A DNA stretch of 64,000 nt from Citromicrobium sp. JLT1363. GTDB lineage: Bacteria > Pseudomonadota > Alphaproteobacteria > Sphingomonadales > Sphingomonadaceae. A model generated the notes under the pieces. The model had not been told where the DNA came from. It did no database searches and worked only from the letters and a program-made list of their open reading frames with translations. This document shows positions 46,469 through 54,623 of this stretch, one piece after another; within the stretch, counting starts at the first letter, position 1, and every line of letters begins with the position of its first letter. The position numbers were made by a program, and so were the translations under genes. The stretch is from positions 248,001-312,000 of the forward strand of contig NZ_AEUE01000006.1 of NCBI RefSeq assembly GCF_000186705.1, in the 5' to 3' direction.

Positions 46469-46759
46469 TTACTCCGAAGGTGCAACGCGGTCCGCCGCCC
46501 CTTCGATCGCTTCGCCCGCCTGATTGGCGGCGTCGCCCACTTCGCTCGCCGCATCGCCGATCGCGTTGTCCTTCGCCACCTCGGCCTCGCTCATGTTGCC
46601 GAAGAAATAGACCGCGACGATGATCGCGACGACGGCCAGGATTACCAGAAGGATGGTCGTTCCGCCGCCGCGCTTGCGTTCCCCGTCGGTAACGATCGTG
46701 TGGGTGGTGTGAGTGTGGCCATCTTCATCGGTATGTTCGGTGATACGTTCTTCGGTCAT
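46469..46759 (-). CDS. Small single-pass membrane protein
   Basis: 96 residues: a His/Thr/Glu-rich cytoplasmic start (about 1-33, including EDGHTHTTHT, possibly metal-binding), one membrane helix (ILLVILAVVAIIVAVYFFG, about 36-54) and an Ala/Asp/Glu-rich tail of heptad-like repeats (DAASEVGDAANQAGEAIEGA). The ATG at 46759 is preferred over the longer frame. The fold resembles small envelope-stress proteins with amphipathic tails, but no function can be given. Confidence 0.72.
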   Translation of the reverse strand: MTEERITEHTDEDGHTHTTHTIVTDGERKRGGGTTILLVILAVVAIIVAVYFFGNMSEAEVAKDNAIGDAASEVGDAANQAGEAIEGAADRVAPSE

Positions 46760-46831
46760 CGGGGCTTCGCCTCGCAGTGGAATGTCTGAATTGCACAAAG
46801 CGCAAGCCGACTTGCAGTTCCCCGCATAGAG

Positions 46832-48154
46832 TTACTCGACCGTGTTCTGGGCCGGCCCGCGCAGCGTCCTTGCCGGACATCCCTTGCGGCGGCAGCTGCG
46901 GCATCCCATGCCGATCGGCGTCGCGTCTTGCGCGCGAAGCGAAACCCCGCGCGCCAGAGCGAAGCTTTCGGCAAAGCGCGCCTCGATCCCCAGAATGACG
47001 ACGTCGTGCCGGTCCTCGTCCGCCAGGACGGGTGCGGACACGTGGGCGATCAGCCAATGGCTCGGCCCAAGCCCGCCATCTTCCATCACGACGGGCTGCA
47101 CCCGCCACTGCGCCGATCCATCGAGCCGCAGCAGAGGGCATGCCGGGCGCCGGTCCAGCAGGCCCGCATCGCTTGCGCCAAGCAGCCTTTCGGCAAGCTG
47201 GTACGACCGGTCTATCCGCCCGAAGAAGAACGGCAGGCCGCGCTGGTTGGTGCGCTGCAGCGTGGTCAGCCGCCGAGCAACCTCGCCCATGTCGGTGCCG
47301 AAACGCCGTGCGAGAACGGGCATGTCGTACCCGGTCGATTCGCACGCGCGCAGGAAGCGGCTGTAGGGCATGATCAGGGCGCGGGCGAAATAGCTGCGCA
47401 GATAGGCGACAAAGGCATCGCGCGCGCCGGGCTGCTCGAAGGTTGCGCCATCGGCGATGCTGGCGATCGTCTCACGCGCCTCAAGCACGGCAATCTGCCT
47501 GGCGATCTCCAGATTTCGTGCCTGGGGCGACAGCATCTCGGACAGCTGCACCTGCCGTGCATGAAGATCGAGCCGACGGTCCGTTTCCGGCAGCACCGCG
47601 CGCGGGAGGTAGCGGATGGCCAGATCGTGGCCTTCGCGCAACCGGTCGGTCAGCGCGGCGCCGATATCGGCCCGTGTCAGGCGCATTTCCTCGGCGATCT
47701 TTTCCGCCGCCTCGTCGAGATCGGCGAAGTGATTGCGCCAGCGCTCTGTCGCGCGCCAGACTTCCTCTTCGAAGCTGGTCTCCTGCAGGCTTGCCCCGCC
47801 CCGTTCGTCGAAAAGCCGGGCGAAGGCCGCAGCGGCCTGCGGGGCCGCGGCGAGGAATTCCGTCACCTCCGCGCGATCGATGCCCAGATCTTCGAACCGC
47901 GCATCGCCAAGCCGACGCGCCAGCCCGTCGATACCGCCGATCGCGCTGTTTTCCTGCAGGCTGCGTGGATCGAAATCGAACTGGTCCACCAGTTCCAGCA
48001 CGACGCGAGCAGTCACGGGGCGCTGGTTGCGCTCGAGCAGGTTGAGATAGCTGGACGAGATCGAAAGCCGCTGTGCCATGCCCGCCTGGGTCAGGCCCTC
48101 GCGGCGGCGCAAGCGGCGCAGCGCTGCGCCCGCATAGACTGATGGTTCGCTCAT
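46832..48154 (-). CDS. ScfR/RamB-type XRE-family regulator (DUF2083)
   Basis: 440 residues. An N-terminal XRE helix-turn-helix (LRRLRRREGLTQAGMAQRLS then SSSYLNLLERNQRPVT, about 10-48), a long helical middle (IrrE-like/DUF2083), and a C-terminal cysteine cluster MGCRSCRRKGCPAR of short-chain acyl-CoA-sensing regulators. The ATG at 48154 has GAGGA 7 bases upstream. It is divergent from aceA across 162 bp with two strong palindromes, so it very likely controls isocitrate lyase and itself, as RamB does in corynebacteria. Confidence 0.9.
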   Translation of the reverse strand: MSEPSVYAGAALRRLRRREGLTQAGMAQRLSISSSYLNLLERNQRPVTARVVLELVDQFDFDPRSLQENSAIGGIDGLARRLGDARFEDLGIDRAEVTEFLAAAPQAAAAFARLFDERGGASLQETSFEEEVWRATERWRNHFADLDEAAEKIAEEMRLTRADIGAALTDRLREGHDLAIRYLPRAVLPETDRRLDLHARQVQLSEMLSPQARNLEIARQIAVLEARETIASIADGATFEQPGARDAFVAYLRSYFARALIMPYSRFLRACESTGYDMPVLARRFGTDMGEVARRLTTLQRTNQRGLPFFFGRIDRSYQLAERLLGASDAGLLDRRPACPLLRLDGSAQWRVQPVVMEDGGLGPSHWLIAHVSAPVLADEDRHDVVILGIEARFAESFALARGVSLRAQDATPIGMGCRSCRRKGCPARTLRGPAQNTVE

Positions 48155-48172
48155 AGCCGCATCCTCGCACAC

Positions 48173-48200
48173 GGATGTAAATATCTTTACATCCTTACAT
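48173..48200. promoter_or_regulatory. Operator palindrome A in the regulator-aceA gap
   Basis: GGATGTAAA (48173-48181), spacer TATC, TTTACATCC (48186-48194): a perfect 9-bp inverted repeat. A further TTACAT follows at 48195-48200. It lies 18 bp upstream of the regulator start, where binding would block its promoter. Confidence 0.7.
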
Positions 48201-48228
48201 AGATGCTCTGCATATACAGCCGGAAAAG

Positions 48229-48242
48229 ACAAGATATCTTGT
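48229..48242. promoter_or_regulatory. Operator palindrome B in the regulator-aceA gap
   Basis: ACAAGATATCTTGT is a perfect 14-bp palindrome about 75 bp upstream of aceA. A further GAATATCT lies just downstream. Its sequence differs from palindrome A, so a second regulator is possible. Confidence 0.6.
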
Positions 48243-48316
48243 AAGAATATCTATTTCTCCGCCCTCTGCGCCCCTATCAGAAGCCCCAGCACGCAATTTC
48301 AATCGGAGTTTCCCCA

Positions 48317-49912
48317 ATGAGCTATCAGCAGAATATCAAGGACCTGCAGGGTCAGATCGAAAAGGGCGGCAAGACCTGGACCGCCATCGATGCCGAATCC
48401 GCCGCCCGCATGCAGATGCAGAACCGCTTCCGCACCGGGCTCGACATTGCGAAGTATACCGCGAAGATCATGCGCGAGGATATGGCCGCCTATGATGCCG
48501 ATCCCGCAAACTACACGCAGTCGCTGGGCGCGTGGCACGGTTTCATCGGCCAGCAGCAGATGATCGCGATCAAGAAGCATTTCGGCAGCACCAAGCGTCG
48601 CTACCTCTACCTGTCCGGCTGGATGGTCGCCGCACTGCGCAGCGACTTCGGCCCCCTGCCCGACCAGTCCATGCACGAGAAGACGGCCGTCCCCGGGCTG
48701 ATCGAGGAGATATACACCTTCCTCAAGCAGGCCGACGCCCGCGAACTGGGCGGCATGTTCCGCGATCTCGATGCGGCGCGCGAGGCGGGCAACGACACCG
48801 AAGCCAAGCGGCTGGAAAACGCGATCGATAACTACGAAACCCACGTGGTTCCGATCATCGCGGATATCGACGCGGGCTTCGGCAATGCCGAGGCGACCTA
48901 CCTGCTCGCCAAGCAGATGATCGAGGCGGGCGCCTGCGCGCTGCAGATCGAGAACCAGGTGTCGGACGAAAAGCAGTGCGGCCACCAGGACGGCAAGGTC
49001 ACCGTTCCGCACGAAGACTTCCTCCAGAAGATCCGCGCGATCCGCTACGCCTTTCTCGAACTGGGCGTGGAAGACGGCATCATCGTCGCCCGCACCGACA
49101 GCCTGGGCGCAGGCCTGACCAAGCAGATCGCCTACTCGACCGAGCCGGGCGACCTTGGCGACCAGTATAACGCGTTCCTGGATGCAGAGCCGGTCGATCC
49201 GGCTCAGGTGAAGAACGGCCAGGTCTTCATCAGCCGCGACGGGCAGCTGATGGCGCCCAAGCGCCTGCCGTCCAACCTGTACCAGTTCCGGCCCGGGACC
49301 GGCGTCGACCGCGTCGTGCTCGACTGCATCACCTCGCTCCAGAACGGCGCGGACCTGCTGTGGATCGAGACCGAGAAGCCGCATGTCGAGCAGATCGCGG
49401 GCATGGTCGACAAGATCCGGGAGACGGTGCCCGATGCCAAGCTGGTCTATAACAACTCGCCCAGCTTCAACTGGACGCTCAACTTCCGCCAGCAAGTGTT
49501 TGATGCGTGGGAAGAAAGTGGCAAGGATGTGAGCGCGTACGATCGCGCGAAGCTGATGAGTGTCGACTATGACGACACCGAACTCGCGCAGGAAGCGGAC
49601 GCGAAGATCCAGAGCTTCCAGGCCGACGCGGCGAAGCGTGCGGGTATCTTCCACCACCTCATCACGCTGCCGACCTACCACACCGCGGCGCTGAGCACGG
49701 ACAACCTCTCCAAGCGCTACTTCGGCGAGGAAGCGATGCTGGGCTACGTGAAGAACGTCCAGCGCGAGGAAATCCGCCAGCAGATCGCCTGCGTGAAGCA
49801 CCAGAACATGGCCGGCTCCGACATCGGGGACGATCACAAGGAGTATTTCGCCGGGGAAGCTGCGCTGAAGGCAGGCGGCAAGGACAACACGATGAACCAG
49901 TTCGCCGCGTAG
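48317..49912 (+). CDS. aceA: Isocitrate lyase
   Basis: Splits isocitrate into glyoxylate and succinate, letting cells grow on acetate and fatty acids. 531 residues, the longer ICL subgroup (as in Pseudomonas aeruginosa) rather than the 430-residue E. coli type. The catalytic loop SDEKQCGHQDGK carries the active cysteine. IIADIDAGFGNAEATYLLAK, IENQVSD, IIVARTDSLGA and YNNSPSFNW are conserved. Malate synthase is not nearby. A terminator-like hairpin follows at 49951-50007. Confidence 0.96.
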   Translation: MSYQQNIKDLQGQIEKGGKTWTAIDAESAARMQMQNRFRTGLDIAKYTAKIMREDMAAYDADPANYTQSLGAWHGFIGQQQMIAIKKHFGSTKRRYLYLSGWMVAALRSDFGPLPDQSMHEKTAVPGLIEEIYTFLKQADARELGGMFRDLDAAREAGNDTEAKRLENAIDNYETHVVPIIADIDAGFGNAEATYLLAKQMIEAGACALQIENQVSDEKQCGHQDGKVTVPHEDFLQKIRAIRYAFLELGVEDGIIVARTDSLGAGLTKQIAYSTEPGDLGDQYNAFLDAEPVDPAQVKNGQVFISRDGQLMAPKRLPSNLYQFRPGTGVDRVVLDCITSLQNGADLLWIETEKPHVEQIAGMVDKIRETVPDAKLVYNNSPSFNWTLNFRQQVFDAWEESGKDVSAYDRAKLMSVDYDDTELAQEADAKIQSFQADAAKRAGIFHHLITLPTYHTAALSTDNLSKRYFGEEAMLGYVKNVQREEIRQQIACVKHQNMAGSDIGDDHKEYFAGEAALKAGGKDNTMNQFAA

Positions 49913-49950
49913 TCCTCACCAAATCGCTTGAGAGCTCGAGAGGCGGGCTT

Positions 49951-50007
49951 GTCACCGGGGCGTCGGGTCGGCATTGCTGTCCGACGACCCCGGGACACCT
50001 GATTTTT
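49951..50007 (+). terminator. Terminator-like hairpin after aceA
   Basis: GTCACCGGGGCGTCGG pairs imperfectly with CCGACGACCCCGGGAC (49981-49996) around a 14-base loop, and TTTTT follows at 50003-50007. A plausible end for the aceA transcript. Confidence 0.55.
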
Positions 50008-50027
50008 CCGATGGAGCGGATGCACTT

Positions 50028-50207
50028 ATGACCGACGAAACCCCCAAAGAACCGGGCCGCGCCCGCGCGCTGCTTTCGACTGCCGACTTCCGCCTGCTGC
50101 GCGCAGCGCTGGCAAGCCACGCGCGCACCACCGAAGACCGCGAGGAGCTGGCCAAGATCAACGCGCTGCACCACCGCCTGGGCACCTACGTTCCCGACGC
50201 GGAGTGA
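50028..50207 (+). CDS. Small hypothetical protein
   Basis: 59 residues: a short charged start followed by a helical part FRLLRAALASHARTTEDREELAKINALHHRLGTYV. No signal peptide or membrane segment. The ATG at 50028 (GGAG 12 bases upstream) begins MTDETPKEPGR. It is followed 18 bp later by a hairpin, consistent with a short stand-alone transcript. Family unknown to me. Confidence 0.55.
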   Translation: MTDETPKEPGRARALLSTADFRLLRAALASHARTTEDREELAKINALHHRLGTYVPDAE

Positions 50208-50225
50208 CATCCTGACGCCAGGCTT

Positions 50226-50261
50226 GCGGGCGCACGAGGGCAAAAACCCCCGTGCGCCCGC
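50226..50261 (+). terminator. Hairpin after the small gene
   Basis: GCGGGCGCACGAGGG and CCCCCGTGCGCCCGC form a 15-bp stem with one mismatch around CAAAAA. Only a weak T-rich stretch (TTGCGTTTG) follows, so it is a likely but not ideal terminator. Confidence 0.6.
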
Positions 50262-50318
50262 TTGCGTTTGTCGCGCCCTGATCTAGAGCGCGTATCCCAT
50301 CAATTCAGGAGACTGCCC

Positions 50319-50960
50319 TTGCCCCGTTTCGCCCGCGGCGTGTTGAAGTTCCAGAACGAAGTTTTCCCTGGCAAGAAGGCCCTCTTCGAAAAATTGAGCG
50401 AGGGCCAGTCGCCCGAAGCACTGTTCATCACCTGCTCCGACTCACGGGTCGAGACCGGAATGATGACCCAGACCGATCCCGGCGAGCTGTTCATCTGCCG
50501 CAATGCCGGCAACATCGTCCCTCCGCATACCAACCAGACCGGCGGCATGACCGCCAGCATCGAGTTCGCCAGCGCCGCGCTGCGCGTGCCGAACATCGTC
50601 GTATGCGGGCATACCGAATGCGGTGCGATGAAGGGCGCGATGGATCTGCACCGGGATCGCAGTTCGCTCGACACCCTGCCCCACGTGCGCGAATGGCTGG
50701 GCTTCAGCCGCGCCGCGGTCGACATCGTCGACGCGCTGGGCGAAGGCAAGAGCGATACCGAGAAGATGCGCATGCTGCTGGAGCAGAACGTGATCCTGCA
50801 GCTGCAGCACCTGCGGACTCACCCCACGGTCGCGCTGCGGCTGGCACAGGGCGAAGTATCCCTGCACGGCTGGGTCTACGACATCGCAACGGGCAAGGTG
50901 GACGCCTACGATCCCGAGAAGGACCGCTTCGTCTCGATCGAGGAACGCTACGGGCTCTAG
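50319..50960 (+). CDS. Beta-class carbonic anhydrase
   Basis: Interconverts carbon dioxide and bicarbonate. 213 residues. The zinc ligands are in ITCSDSR and GHTECGAMKGA (Cys, Asp, His, Cys), with RNAGNIVPP between them. The start is TTG at 50319, supported by AGGAGA 6 bases upstream and by the usual N-terminus PRFARGVLKFQNEVFPGKK. The frame is open back to 50262, but that part overlaps the hairpin. Its stop is 3 bp from the convergent M20 gene. Confidence 0.94.
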   Translation: MPRFARGVLKFQNEVFPGKKALFEKLSEGQSPEALFITCSDSRVETGMMTQTDPGELFICRNAGNIVPPHTNQTGGMTASIEFASAALRVPNIVVCGHTECGAMKGAMDLHRDRSSLDTLPHVREWLGFSRAAVDIVDALGEGKSDTEKMRMLLEQNVILQLQHLRTHPTVALRLAQGEVSLHGWVYDIATGKVDAYDPEKDRFVSIEERYGL

Positions 50961-50963
50961 CCG

Positions 50964-52313
50964 TCAGCCGCCGCTGGCGGGCATCAGGCGGAGCGCCGCC
51001 CCGGCGAGCGCCTCGGCACCCGTAGCGATCACCGCTTCGGCGTCGGGCGCCCAGAACGGGCTGTGGAGCGATGGCAGGGAACCTTCCCCGGCCTGCACCG
51101 CCTGCCACTGCTCCTCAGGCACGCCACCGATCCAGAAGATCAGCGATTCGACACCGTCCGGGTCCGCGCGGCGGAACTGGCCGAAATCCTCGCCCCCCAT
51201 CACGCTGGGCACCTGCATCACGCGATCATCGCCGAACCGCTGGCGGAAGCCCGCCATGACGCCTTCGGTAAATTCGGGATCGTTGAAGGTCGACGGCGTA
51301 TAGGGCTCGGCAACCGTGACGACCGGCAGCTTGTCTTCCGGCATACCCGCCGCGATCGCTTCGCCGCGGGCTATGCGGGCGATCCCGTCGAGCAGCAGCT
51401 TGCGCGCTTCGTCGGTGTAGCTGCGGACGGTCAGTTGCAGCTTCGCCTCGTCCGAGATGATGTTGTGCTTGGACCCTGCGCGAAAACTGCCCACCGTCAC
51501 CACTCCGGGCTCCAGGGGAGAGAGTTCGCGGCTGACCAGCGTCTGCAGCTTCATCACGATGGCGCTGGCGAGCACCACCGGGTCCTTGGTCGTCTGCGGA
51601 TAGGCGCCATGTCCGCCGATCCCGCGCACGGTGACGTCCACACTGTCCACATTCGCCAGCGCGTAGCCGGGCGAATAGCCGATCATGCCCGCAGGAAACT
51701 GCGCGGCATCGTGGAATGCTAGCGCGTAGTCGGGCTTGGGGAAGCGTTCGAACAGACCGTCTTCCAACATGGCCAGTGCACCCTCGCCCAGCTCTTCCGC
51801 CGGTTGCAGGATCATCACCAGCGTCCCGCTCCAGTCGTCTTTTCGATCGACCAGCTGCTGCGCCGCGCCGATCCAGGCGGTCATGTGCGTATCATGGCCG
51901 CAGGCATGCATGACGCCGGTTTCCACGCCCGTCGCGGGCGTGGCCGTGACGGTGGAGGCGAAGGGCAGACCGGTCTGTTCGACCACCGGCAGCGCGTCCA
52001 TGTCCGCACGGATCAGCACGGTCGGCCCTGCGCCGTTTTCCATTACCGCGACCACGCCGGTACGGCCGACGCCTTCGGTCACATCGAAGCCAAGCGCGCG
52101 CATGCGTGCAGCCAGCCTGGCGGCGGTTTCATGCTCTTCGAAGCTGAGTTCGGGATTGGCGTGGAGATCGCGATAGAGCTCCATGAGCTCCGGCATATCT
52201 TCGGAGACAGCCGCCCGCAGACCATCGTCCTGCGCAAGAGCCGCCGTCGAACACAGCAGCGCCCCCGTTACCGCTGCAAATGCTGCCTTCGTTACCCGAA
52301 CCTGCTTACCCAT
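50964..52313 (-). CDS. Exported M20 family amidohydrolase
   Basis: 449 residues with a signal peptide ending AALAQ, then an M20D-type metallo-hydrolase. Metal and catalytic motifs are ADMDALP, MHACGHDTHM, QPAEELGEG, GGHGAYPQTTKDP and GGEDFGQF. Relatives (hippurate hydrolase, IAA-amino acid hydrolase) cleave N-acyl amino acids. The ATG at 52313 follows a GGGGGGA ribosome site 7 bases upstream. Predicted periplasmic. Confidence 0.92.
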   Translation of the reverse strand: MGKQVRVTKAAFAAVTGALLCSTAALAQDDGLRAAVSEDMPELMELYRDLHANPELSFEEHETAARLAARMRALGFDVTEGVGRTGVVAVMENGAGPTVLIRADMDALPVVEQTGLPFASTVTATPATGVETGVMHACGHDTHMTAWIGAAQQLVDRKDDWSGTLVMILQPAEELGEGALAMLEDGLFERFPKPDYALAFHDAAQFPAGMIGYSPGYALANVDSVDVTVRGIGGHGAYPQTTKDPVVLASAIVMKLQTLVSRELSPLEPGVVTVGSFRAGSKHNIISDEAKLQLTVRSYTDEARKLLLDGIARIARGEAIAAGMPEDKLPVVTVAEPYTPSTFNDPEFTEGVMAGFRQRFGDDRVMQVPSVMGGEDFGQFRRADPDGVESLIFWIGGVPEEQWQAVQAGEGSLPSLHSPFWAPDAEAVIATGAEALAGAALRLMPASGG

Positions 52314-52481
52314 TCCCGATTCCCCCCAAGTCTTTCGCCCGGCCTGACACACCTGACACAGTGTCCAGGCACCAAATTCCATCCGATCTTTCGCCGCCGT
52401 TCAATCGATCCAGTCGATGACCCAGAGGCTACACGGCATGTCATATCCCATGCATTGCAGATTTGCAGCGGGTAGGAAATG

Positions 52482-54287
52482 CTACAGCCGGTAGGTCAGC
52501 GCCAGCAGGATGGAGAGGGTCGTCACCATGATGACGACGAGCGGAACGCCTGTGCGGATATAGTCCGAAAACTCGTAGCTGCCCTCGCCCATGATCAGCA
52601 TGTTGGTCTGATAGGCGATGGGCGTCGCGTAACACAGGTTGCAGCCGAACAGCACGGCCAGCACCAGCGGCTCCGGCGGCAGGCCCAGTTCGGTCGCGAT
52701 GCTGAAGGCGATGGGCGTACCCACGGTCGCTGCGGTGGCGTTGGACGCGAAGTTCGTCAGCACCGTCACGAACAGCATGATCGCGGCGAGCACGAGTGCA
52801 GGCGACAGGTTGGACAGGCCGATGGAAAGCGTCACCCCCAGCCAGGCGGCTGCCCCGCTTGCCTCGATGATGGAGCCCACCGCGATGCTCGCCGCCACCA
52901 GCACGATGACCTTGGCGGACAGCGCGCGCCCCACCCGGTCGAACTTCACGCAGCCGGTCAGGAACATGAGGATCGCACCGGCCAGCGCCGAAATCGCGAT
53001 GGGAAACAGGCCGATCGAGGCGGTGAAGATCGCGCCGCCCATGATGACCGCGCTGAGCAATGCCTTGGACCGGCGCGGCAGTTCGCGCATGCCTTCCAGC
53101 ATCAGCAGGCTGTCGCCGCGCGCGAATTCTTCCAGTTCGGCCCGCAGGCCGGTCACCATCAGCACATCGCCTTCGGCAAAGCGCAGGTCACCTTCGGCAT
53201 AGTCGGTCAGTTCGTTCTGGCCACCGGCCCAGCGATCCGGGCGATGCACGCCCAGCACCGCCACCCCGTAGAGATCGGCGATGCCCGAGCTGGGCAGCGT
53301 TCGCCCGATCAGACGCGAATCCGCGGTGACCGCCATTTCCACCACGATGACGTCCTCGTTGCGGGCACCCGCCTGCCGTCTGATGCGCGACAGCACCCAG
53401 TCGGGCGCGGCCTCTCCGCGCAGAGTGCGCATCGCATCCTCGATCCCTTCCTGCGTGCCCGAAATCAGCAGGCGCTGCTGGGGCTGGAGTTCCGCGGTCG
53501 GCGGATCGTGGACGACGACATCGCCGGATAGGCGCGGCAGAATGTCCGACAGCAGTTCGCCCGTCAGCGGCCCGTCCTCGCTCACCCGCAGGCGCGCCTG
53601 GAAACGGCGGCGCGGGCGCGTGTCTTCCTGCCGGTTGTCCTTCAGCAGGCGCGGCATCACCAGCCACAGGTACGGCAGGGCGATGGCGGCCGCGAACAGG
53701 ACGATCGGCGTATAATGGAACACGCCCATTTCGGGCAGGCCCAGATCGCTGGCGATGGATACGACCAGAATATTGGTCGAAGTACCGATCGTCGTCGCCA
53801 TGCCGCCGATCAGCACTGCGGCGTTCAGCGGGATCAGCGTCTTGGAGGCTGGCAGCGCACCGCGCGCGGCCAGGCTGACGAAGATCGGCAACAGCAGCAC
53901 CAGCACCGGCGTGTCGTTCACCGCCATGGACAGGAACATCGCGGCCACCAGCGACACCAGCAGGCCGATCTGGAGGTTCCATTTGAACAGCTGCTCCAGC
54001 GCCCGCGCGGCAGGCTCCAGCGCGCCGCTCACCACAAGGCCCCGCCCCATGATCATCAGCGCGCAGATCGTGATGAGCGCGTAGTGTCCGAAGCCCGAGA
54101 AGGCGAGCGCCAGGCCGTCGGTCGGCTGCGTGTCGGGCAGCGGGAAGAAATAGAGAAACACCGCGATCACCGCGATGGTCATCAGCGACACGATCTCGGT
54201 CGACAGCTTGCTGCGCGCAAAGCCGAGAAACATCGCGACGGTCACGATCATGGCGGCGACCGCGTGAAAGGAGGGGGCTTCGAGCAT
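52482..54287 (-). CDS. SLC13 (DASS-type) transporter with TrkA-C domains
   Basis: 601 residues: about 11 membrane helices in two blocks, split by two cytoplasmic TrkA-C (RCK_C) domains (about 215-395). AVNDTPVLVLLLPIF and TNFASNATAATVGTPIAF are the paired SNT-like motifs of the SLC13/CitT fold, and TTIGTSTNILV is the sodium/substrate loop. Sodium-coupled uptake of dicarboxylates or sulfate is the family role; the substrate is not readable here. It lies 168 bp upstream, in genome order, of the M20 gene start, on the same strand. Confidence 0.9.
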   Translation of the reverse strand: MLEAPSFHAVAAMIVTVAMFLGFARSKLSTEIVSLMTIAVIAVFLYFFPLPDTQPTDGLALAFSGFGHYALITICALMIMGRGLVVSGALEPAARALEQLFKWNLQIGLLVSLVAAMFLSMAVNDTPVLVLLLPIFVSLAARGALPASKTLIPLNAAVLIGGMATTIGTSTNILVVSIASDLGLPEMGVFHYTPIVLFAAAIALPYLWLVMPRLLKDNRQEDTRPRRRFQARLRVSEDGPLTGELLSDILPRLSGDVVVHDPPTAELQPQQRLLISGTQEGIEDAMRTLRGEAAPDWVLSRIRRQAGARNEDVIVVEMAVTADSRLIGRTLPSSGIADLYGVAVLGVHRPDRWAGGQNELTDYAEGDLRFAEGDVLMVTGLRAELEEFARGDSLLMLEGMRELPRRSKALLSAVIMGGAIFTASIGLFPIAISALAGAILMFLTGCVKFDRVGRALSAKVIVLVAASIAVGSIIEASGAAAWLGVTLSIGLSNLSPALVLAAIMLFVTVLTNFASNATAATVGTPIAFSIATELGLPPEPLVLAVLFGCNLCYATPIAYQTNMLIMGEGSYEFSDYIRTGVPLVVIMVTTLSILLALTYRL

Positions 54288-54369
54288 CGCTTTCGCCCGC
54301 GATAGCCGCGAGACCCGCTGCTAGGCAATCATCCTTGACTGCCAAGGCTTCGATTTCACGCGAAAAATG

Positions 54370-54454
54370 TGGTGCCCCTGGCCCGACTCGAACGGGCACT
54401 CCGTAAGGAACTCGATTTTGAGTCGAGCGCGTCTACCAATTCCACCACAGGGGC
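54370..54454 (-). tRNA. tRNA-Leu (anticodon CAA)
   Basis: An 85-nt class II tRNA with encoded CCA. Acceptor GCCCCTG pairs with CAGGGGC. The anticodon arm CTCGA-CTCAAAA-TCGAG places CAA at 34-36, a variable arm TTCCTTACGGAGT follows, and the T arm is CCCGTTCGAGTCGGG. Confidence 0.97.
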
Positions 54455-54623
54455 AAAGCCTAGGCGAAGGCCGTGGCCATTAGCCGAGCGGGCGGATCGC
54501 ATCAACGCCAAAGCGCCATCGCGCCCTTTGTTTCGGACCTCCGGGCCCAGCTCAGGGCGGGCCTGGATGCCGCGGCGCTTGGGTCCAGTATTGCTACAGG
54601 AAGACACGCCAGGAGGCTGGCGA

